The notes under the pieces were generated by a model. That model was not told where the DNA came from and did no database searches. It saw only the letters and a list, made by a program, of their open reading frames with translations. A stretch of DNA of 10,964 nucleotides from Flavobacteriales bacterium (GTDB taxonomy: Bacteria > Bacteroidota > Bacteroidia > Flavobacteriales_D > Sanyastnellaceae), in the NCBI GenBank assembly GCA_028825055.1, contig JAPKAW010000049.1:1-10964 (forward strand), in the 5' to 3' direction. Positions within the stretch are counted from its first letter, which is position 1; every line of letters begins with the position of its first letter. Both the position numbers and the translations under genes were made by a program. Shown piece after piece: positions 6,553 through 10,964 of this stretch.

Positions 6553-8856
6553 ATGACTCGAGTAATTACAGTGCTTCTTTTTTTAGCACTTAACTCTTTC
6601 ACTTCCAAATCCCTAGCACAGTTGAATGCGGCTTGGGAACTTTCAAGTGGACCGACAGTCCTATTGGAGGGTTCACCAATGGCCCATCCATTTACTGGAG
6701 GGTTGACTGCACCGCAATGGTCTCCCATTGATTTGGATGGAGATGGAGATGAAGACCTTTTCGCATTCGATCGGGATGGCAACCGCATCTTGGCATTTGA
6801 ACGACTGAATGCTCCTGCTATCGGGTGGGTTGAACGCCCTCAATGGTCCCAAGGGTGGCCTGAAATGAGTCACTGGGCCTTGCTGCGTGATTTTGATTGC
6901 GACGGGTTACCGGATTTATTTACGGGTTATCAAAACAGCATTCATGTGTGGAGGAATGTCGGCAATACAGCGGAAGGAGCGCCGAATTTCGAACCGCATG
7001 CCGTCCCTTTGATGGCTTCTTGGGATTTTGGTTCCGGTGCGCAATCGCTCCCCGTCGTTTGCTTGACTATAGATAAACCGGCTATTTCAGATGTCGACAA
7101 CGATGGTGACCTCGACATCATCACGTTTACGGAAACAAGCACGACCCTGTATCGATTCTCTGGAACGGCCTCTTGCTCTTTGGACATGGTTTGCACCAAT
7201 CGATGTTATGGGATGTTGACCGAAGGAGCGGAAGACAATTCACTTTTTATAGGCGACCAACATGATTGCAGTTTCAATGTATTCGAGCCTCGAGCAGCTG
7301 GAAGCAATCATCCATTGGACGATGCAGAGAGAGATGGAATGCACGCAGGAGGGGCCATCACGGCATTGCAACTCGATGGAGTGCAATTTCACGACCTGCT
7401 CATTTCTGATGTGACCTACCCGACTTCAATGGCGGTGCTTCTCGAAGACGCCATTGACGGTCAAGACAGCACAGCCTGGATTGACCCTTCTTTCCCCGCG
7501 CTTTTGCCCCACGCAGGACAACAGGACTCACTCATACTTCCTCGATTCCCTGCTGCATTCCCGATTGACTTTGATCAAGATGGAGATCTGGACCTCGTCT
7601 TTTCGCCGAATACGGCTTTAGAAACCGATGATGACGCGTCCGTTCATGTTTGGGAAAACCAAGGGACATCCGAATCACCTGTCTGGGCATTTGTAACCGA
7701 TCGTTGGATTCAAAATGGCATGTTAGATTTTGGCCGCGGGGCTGCTCCAGTATTTTATGATTTAGACAACGACGGTGATTTGGACTTGGTCATGGCCAAC
7801 AAGGAACGCTACGAAGGGGTGGGCGATACACCTACTGCTCTTGCCCTTCTTCGAAATATCGGTACGGCCAGCGCCCCCGCCTTTGAATTGACTACGCTTG
7901 ACGCTATCAATTTTCAAAATAATGGCATTGAAAGTGTCCACCCTGCCCTGGGTGATCTCGATGGTGATGGCGATATCGATTTAATCGTTGGCGACGAATT
8001 AGGGCGTTTGCACCAGTACAACAATACCAGTGGATTCGGAGAATGGCCCAACTGGGAAATGCAGCTACTTTCGGTTCAAGACAGTGAGGGTGATGCCATT
8101 GATGTGGGACAATTTGCGACCCCTCAATTGTTGGACCTCGATGGTGATGGCGCATTGGATTTGCTCATCGGCGAAAAGAATGGAACCCTGACATGCTACC
8201 AAGGATGCAATGGATCCTGGTGTTTAATTTCTTCAAAAGAATCGGGAACGGACTGGGCCGGAATCACCGTGGAAAACACGCTTGGCATTAACGGCTACAG
8301 CGTGCCTGCCTTGTATTATGGACAGAATGGGTGGCAAGTATTTGTCGCCAATGAAACGGGAAAGGTGCAATACTTCGGAGAAGTGAACCCAACAGCGCCG
8401 CATGCTCCACTGACAGAGTTGGAAGCAAATGTTGGAGGAGCACAACCCGGACTTCGCGCTGCAGCGAGTTTTGCAGACGTCGATTCTGATGGGTTCCCTG
8501 AAATGCTCATCGGCATCCAAAACGGTGGTATTCGCTGGTATCAAGGGACCCTAACTTTGATAGAGAGCGTGAATCGCCCCATCCAAACGTGGGGGGCATT
8601 TCCCAATCCTGTTTCAGCCGGCTACGCGCTGAATTTGACAGCGACAGCCAATGCGCTGCACCAACACTACACGGCGCAATGGTGGACTATCGATGGCCGC
8701 AAAAGCGGCCCCTCTATTGCCATTCAAAACAGTCAGTATTCGATAACTGCCCCTGCCGATCCGGGCTGTTATGGACTTGAATTAACCCCATTAAAAAAGG
8801 GCTCCCCACTAATGGAGAACCCTTTCTTTCTGCGCGTAATCGTTACGAACCGCTAA
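6553..8856 (+). CDS. Exported FG-GAP/VCBS repeat protein with T9SS-like C-terminal domain
   Basis: A 767-residue exported protein of unknown function. A signal peptide is clear (MTRVITVLLFLALNSFTSKS, cleavage near LAQ at 21-23). Eight calcium-type D-x-D-x-D-G-x-x-D loops lie at 60-68, 113-121, 180-188, 339-347, 403-411, 468-476, 528-536 and 642-650 (the last ends in Glu). Each is followed by an aliphatic strand and often by a G-x-L-x-x-Y element, as in FG-GAP/VCBS beta-propeller blades. Two degenerate units without the loop lie near 271-285 and 580-611. Residues about 674-767 (AFPNPVSAGYALNL ... GCYGLELTP ... RVIVTNR) resemble a divergent T9SS type A sorting domain. Such proteins are usually surface adhesins or secreted binding proteins; no enzyme domain is visible. 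It is divergent from the DUF423-like gene, and its TAA directly abuts the mdh stop. Its last codons contain a hairpin likely serving mdh. I see no convincing promoter upstream. Confidence 0.88.
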   Translation: MTRVITVLLFLALNSFTSKSLAQLNAAWELSSGPTVLLEGSPMAHPFTGGLTAPQWSPIDLDGDGDEDLFAFDRDGNRILAFERLNAPAIGWVERPQWSQGWPEMSHWALLRDFDCDGLPDLFTGYQNSIHVWRNVGNTAEGAPNFEPHAVPLMASWDFGSGAQSLPVVCLTIDKPAISDVDNDGDLDIITFTETSTTLYRFSGTASCSLDMVCTNRCYGMLTEGAEDNSLFIGDQHDCSFNVFEPRAAGSNHPLDDAERDGMHAGGAITALQLDGVQFHDLLISDVTYPTSMAVLLEDAIDGQDSTAWIDPSFPALLPHAGQQDSLILPRFPAAFPIDFDQDGDLDLVFSPNTALETDDDASVHVWENQGTSESPVWAFVTDRWIQNGMLDFGRGAAPVFYDLDNDGDLDLVMANKERYEGVGDTPTALALLRNIGTASAPAFELTTLDAINFQNNGIESVHPALGDLDGDGDIDLIVGDELGRLHQYNNTSGFGEWPNWEMQLLSVQDSEGDAIDVGQFATPQLLDLDGDGALDLLIGEKNGTLTCYQGCNGSWCLISSKESGTDWAGITVENTLGINGYSVPALYYGQNGWQVFVANETGKVQYFGEVNPTAPHAPLTELEANVGGAQPGLRAAASFADVDSDGFPEMLIGIQNGGIRWYQGTLTLIESVNRPIQTWGAFPNPVSAGYALNLTATANALHQHYTAQWWTIDGRKSGPSIAIQNSQYSITAPADPGCYGLELTPLKKGSPLMENPFFLRVIVTNR
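8793..8829 (-). terminator. Terminator-like hairpin for mdh, inside the 3' end of the FG-GAP gene
   Basis: AAAGGG (8796-8801) and CTCC (8802-8805) pair with GGAG (8814-8817) and CCCTTT (8820-8825). This gives a 10-bp stem with an AA bulge (8818-8819) and an 8-base loop (8806-8813). On the minus strand the hairpin is followed by TTTTTT (8798-8793, partly in the stem), the classic intrinsic terminator form, about 30 bases after the mdh stop. On the plus strand the hairpin is followed by a less regular TTTCTTTC, so it could act in both directions, although translating ribosomes would cover it. Confidence 0.6.
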
Positions 8857-9789
8857 TCAATCGTTCATCCGATCGAGAACTTCAGCAACGCCACGCACAG
8901 CCTTTTCGCTTTCAACAAGCAACGCTTTCTCTTCTTCGTTCAACTGGAGTTCGATGATTTCTTCGATTCCATTTTTTCCTAATTTCACGGGAACACCGAT
9001 GTACAAATCGTTGATTCCATATTCGCCTGTGAGCCAAGCGCATACTGGAAATACACGCTTTTGGTCACGAACAATGGCCTCCACCATCTGAGCAGCAGCG
9101 GCGCCTGGAGCATACCATGCAGATGTGCCCAACAAATTGACAATTTCGCCCCCCCCTTTCTTCGTCCGACTCACAATCGCTTCCAACGCATCGGCATCAA
9201 TCAATTCAGTCACCGGAATGCCCCCAACGGTGGTATAACGTGGAAGAGGAACCATGGTGTCTCCGTGTCCACCCATTAGTACCGCCTGAATGTCCTTTGG
9301 AGAGCAATCCAAAGCTTCAGCTAAGAATGCTCGATAACGTGCTGTATCCAAAATTCCCGCCATGCCCATCACTTTCTTGGAGTCAATGCCAGCAGCGAGG
9401 TAAGCGCAATACGTCATGACGTCCAATGGATTGGAAACGACAATGATGATCGCATCTGGACTGTGCTCTAAAATCTGACTTGTTACGCTCTTCACGATGC
9501 CCGCGTTGGTTGCAATCAAGTCGTCACGACTCATCCCAGGCTTTCTAGGAAGCCCGCTGGTGATGACCACCACTTCAGATCCTGCAGTTCTCGCGTAATC
9601 GTTTGTACACCCCACGGTACGTGTATCATACAAATTAATGGGAGCAGTCTCCCATATATCCAATGCTTTGCCTTCTGCAAATCCATCTTTGATGTCCAAT
9701 AAAACGACTTCATTGGCCACTTCACGTGATGCCAAGACATTGGCACAAGTGGCTCCGACATTTCCAGCTCCGACAACAGTAACTTTCAT
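8857..9789 (-). CDS. mdh: Malate dehydrogenase (NAD-dependent, LDH-like type)
   Basis: A 310-residue cytoplasmic TCA-cycle enzyme for the reversible oxidation of malate to oxaloacetate with NAD. The Rossmann motif GAGNVGATCA (7-16) and the acidic D32 at the end of strand beta-2 point to NAD over NADP. Substrate-binding arginines are in LPRKPGMSR (80-88: R82 and R88) and at R151; the catalytic pair is D148 (GILDTARYR) and H175 (GGHGDTM). VVSNPLDVMTY (117-127) provides the conserved Asn. Arginine at position 82, where lactate dehydrogenases have Gln, supports malate dehydrogenase. Length and motif order are typical. The ATG at 9789 gives the standard MKVTVVGAGN start. The stop directly abuts that of the convergent FG-GAP gene. 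A run of eight C (9149-9156; G on the coding strand) encodes the conserved GGGE segment. It provides oxaloacetate, the PckA substrate, but is transcribed separately. Confidence 0.96.
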   Translation of the reverse strand: MKVTVVGAGNVGATCANVLASREVANEVVLLDIKDGFAEGKALDIWETAPINLYDTRTVGCTNDYARTAGSEVVVITSGLPRKPGMSRDDLIATNAGIVKSVTSQILEHSPDAIIIVVSNPLDVMTYCAYLAAGIDSKKVMGMAGILDTARYRAFLAEALDCSPKDIQAVLMGGHGDTMVPLPRYTTVGGIPVTELIDADALEAIVSRTKKGGGEIVNLLGTSAWYAPGAAAAQMVEAIVRDQKRVFPVCAWLTGEYGINDLYIGVPVKLGKNGIEEIIELQLNEEEKALLVESEKAVRGVAEVLDRMND

Positions 9790-9800
9790 GATCCAATAGG

Positions 9801-9816
9801 AATTAGGGGTCTAATT
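9801..9816. repeat. Inverted repeat AATTAG-GGGT-CTAATT upstream of mdh
   Basis: A perfect 6-base inverted repeat with a 4-base loop, 12 bases upstream of the mdh start codon and just downstream of the putative TAGTTTTG -7 box. It would overlap the predicted transcription start, so it could be an operator or a small hairpin at the mRNA 5' end. The stem is AT-rich and weak. Confidence 0.4.
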
Positions 9817-9821
9817 GCTGA

Positions 9822-9829
9822 CAAAACTA
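9822..9829 (-). promoter_or_regulatory. Putative -7 box (TAGTTTTG) of mdh
   Basis: The complement of 9822-9829 reads TAGTTTTG, a full match to the Bacteroidota TAnnTTTG consensus. It would start transcription near 9815, about 25 bases before the mdh ATG at 9789. No TTG is found at the expected -33 distance, so only half of the consensus is met. Confidence 0.35.
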
Positions 9830-9888
9830 AGACAACAGATCCCTTGAATCTTGGATTGGGTATAGAAAACTCATGAACTTTCGTTCAC

Positions 9889-9919
9889 TTGTTATCACCT
9901 GTCCCCCTGGATTGCTTTG
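9889..9919 (+). promoter_or_regulatory. Putative promoter of the YwqK/MORN-like gene
   Basis: A TTG at 9889-9891 is followed after 20 bases by TTGCTTTG (9912-9919), which matches TAnnTTTG except for one base. Transcription would start near 9926, upstream of both candidate starts (9951 and 9981). A second, poorer box (TATTTTCG, 9938-9945) lies downstream and would favour the 9981 start. Confidence 0.35.
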
Positions 9920-9980
9920 TCGTCTTCATCCCTTTGCTATTTTCGCACCCATGATTCACCCTTCCTCCCAACCGTCCACA

Positions 9981-10964
9981 ATGCTCAGAGGCCTCCTTCT
10001 CACTGTCGGTCTTTACCTTTTTTTCTGCGCTACCTCCTTCGCTCAACCCGCATCTAAATCTGGGCCTCAGTGGCCAGAAGGTGAAGCAGGAGTTGACTAC
10101 AACGTCTTGGATTCCGATGGTAAAAAGCAAGGGGTTTGGATTCGCGTATGGCCAAACGGAAGTCTCTATTACTCAGGTTCGTTTCAATCTGGAGTGCCAG
10201 AAGGCGTATTTCAGCATTATTACGAATCGGGCGAAATCATGTCCGAAATCATCAACACGGACAACGGAAAGAGATCCCTTGCAAAGCACTTTCGTGAAGA
10301 TGGCTCACTTCAAGCGGAAGGACTTTACTTTCGGACCAAGGAACTCAATGCCGACTTGGAACCGTTGCGCCAAAAGCTCGGTACGTGGAAATTCTACGAT
10401 AAAACAGGCCAATTGAGACTCATGGAAAACTACAGCAATGGAATGCTGCATGGAGCCACTCAAACGACCGCAACCAATGGCTTGATCATCGAGTCTGGAA
10501 GCTATAGCAACGGTGAACGGGATGGTGTGTGGAAGACTTTCAGCGAAACTGGCACCCTGCTTTCTGAAGTGGGATACAGCGAGGGGCTCTTTGATGGCCT
10601 TTGCCGTGCCAACTATCCCACTGGCATGCCGCGTTCTATTGGCATGTATAAAGAAGGTGTGGAGAACGGGTATTGGAAAACTTTCCTTGAAAGTGGCAAA
10701 GTAGAAACCACGAGACAATTTGAGGATGGACAGTTGATTCAAGAAATTCCAGAGAACGGTCCTGTGCTTCTTCTTTTTCCTGACGAACGTCCGAAAGAAG
10801 AGTTTACGGTTGAAGACACCTTGAAAGAAGGGTCTTTTACTGAATGGCATGACAATGGAGAATGGACCATGGTGGAGGAGGTTGATGAATTGAGCGGGGA
10901 TACGTTTGTCCGTAGGGTCATCAAAGGGCAACAAATTCGAAAAGAAGGCGAATACAAAGACGGC
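9981..10964 (+). CDS. Exported YwqK/MORN-like repeat protein, 3' end outside window
   Basis: The frame stays open to the right edge: 328 visible residues and no stop, so the gene is partial. The ATG at 9981 was chosen because it begins a compact signal peptide (MLRGLLLTVGLYLFF..., cleavage near SFAQ at 19-22). In-frame ATGs at 9951 and 9873 would add residues in front of it. The mature part consists of repeats of the type G-x-W-x-x-Y/F-x-x-x-G-x-L ... Y-x-x-G-x-x-x-G, as in the YwqK/MORN repeat family: around 51-88, 134-159, 182-206, 222-251 and 283-295, with another beginning at 322 at the edge. No catalytic motif is visible. Bacteroidota genomes carry many such proteins, often annotated after the B. 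subtilis YwqK antitoxin, but no toxin partner is seen here and an antitoxin role is not supported. It is divergent from mdh. Confidence 0.82.
   Translation, partial: MLRGLLLTVGLYLFFCATSFAQPASKSGPQWPEGEAGVDYNVLDSDGKKQGVWIRVWPNGSLYYSGSFQSGVPEGVFQHYYESGEIMSEIINTDNGKRSLAKHFREDGSLQAEGLYFRTKELNADLEPLRQKLGTWKFYDKTGQLRLMENYSNGMLHGATQTTATNGLIIESGSYSNGERDGVWKTFSETGTLLSEVGYSEGLFDGLCRANYPTGMPRSIGMYKEGVENGYWKTFLESGKVETTRQFEDGQLIQEIPENGPVLLLFPDERPKEEFTVEDTLKEGSFTEWHDNGEWTMVEEVDELSGDTFVRRVIKGQQIRKEGEYKDG

Noticed and set aside
4351..9789. pckA and mdh as a gluconeogenic operon
   Set aside because: Both are on the minus strand, but the plus-strand FG-GAP gene lies between them and a terminator-like hairpin follows mdh, so they are not one transcription unit.
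9790..9980. Possible small RNA, riboswitch or tRNA in the mdh / YwqK-like divergent gap
   Set aside because: Apart from the short inverted repeat and promoter-like boxes there is no cloverleaf, no longer stem and no recognisable riboswitch core.
10305..10934. A 209-codon open frame on the minus strand
   Set aside because: It is antisense to the YwqK/MORN-like gene, whose plus-strand frame has a signal peptide and clear repeats. The minus-strand translation shows no recognisable domain or compositional order.
9981..10964. YwqK-like protein as half of a toxin-antitoxin system
   Set aside because: It has a signal peptide, and neither the divergent neighbour (mdh) nor the visible sequence offers a toxin candidate.

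Overview
The window comes from a Bacteroidota chromosome, most likely a free-living Flavobacteriales-type bacterium. Two (probably) large exported proteins end in type IX secretion system (T9SS) type A sorting domains. Upstream regions carry TAnnTTTG-like -7 boxes instead of sigma70 -10 boxes, and starts lack clear Shine-Dalgarno sequences. The genus cannot be fixed from the sequence alone. Coding density is very high: no gene-free stretch exceeds about 190 bases, and I see no tRNA, rRNA, CRISPR array, insertion sequence or prophage.

Layout. Bases 1-524 (+) hold the C-terminal half of an adenosine deaminase cut by the window edge. Next (+) come a secreted arylsulfotransferase-like protein with a T9SS tail (647-2539), a PaaG-type enoyl-CoA hydratase/isomerase (2563-3342), and a small DUF551-like protein (3339-3623) that overlaps paaG in an ATGA junction. 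Facing them on the minus strand is a three-gene run read from right to left: a DUF423-like membrane protein (6394-5996), ATP-dependent phosphoenolpyruvate carboxykinase pckA (6009-4351), and the 16S rRNA methyltransferase rsmE (4315-3620). From the divergent gap at about 6.4-6.55 kb a 767-residue exported FG-GAP/VCBS repeat protein runs rightwards (6553-8856). It abuts the convergent malate dehydrogenase gene mdh (9789-8857, minus). Divergent from mdh is an exported YwqK/MORN-like repeat protein (from 9981), which runs off the right edge.

How the genes fit together. pckA and mdh act on consecutive steps around oxaloacetate (malate to oxaloacetate to phosphoenolpyruvate), the entry to gluconeogenesis. 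They lie in separate transcription units with an exported protein gene between them, so this is proximity, not an operon. paaG normally acts in aerobic phenylacetyl-CoA breakdown, but no other paa gene is visible here. The three exported proteins look like surface or secreted accessory functions mixed among housekeeping genes.

I found no convincing undescribed multi-gene system. The most interesting signals are structural: a bidirectional terminator-like hairpin inside the last codons of the FG-GAP gene, placed to stop mdh transcription; an about ten-unit repeat array in the FG-GAP protein with two units that lost the calcium loop; the translationally coupled paaG/DUF551 pair; and small palindromes placed at the putative promoters of the DUF423-pckA-rsmE unit and of mdh.
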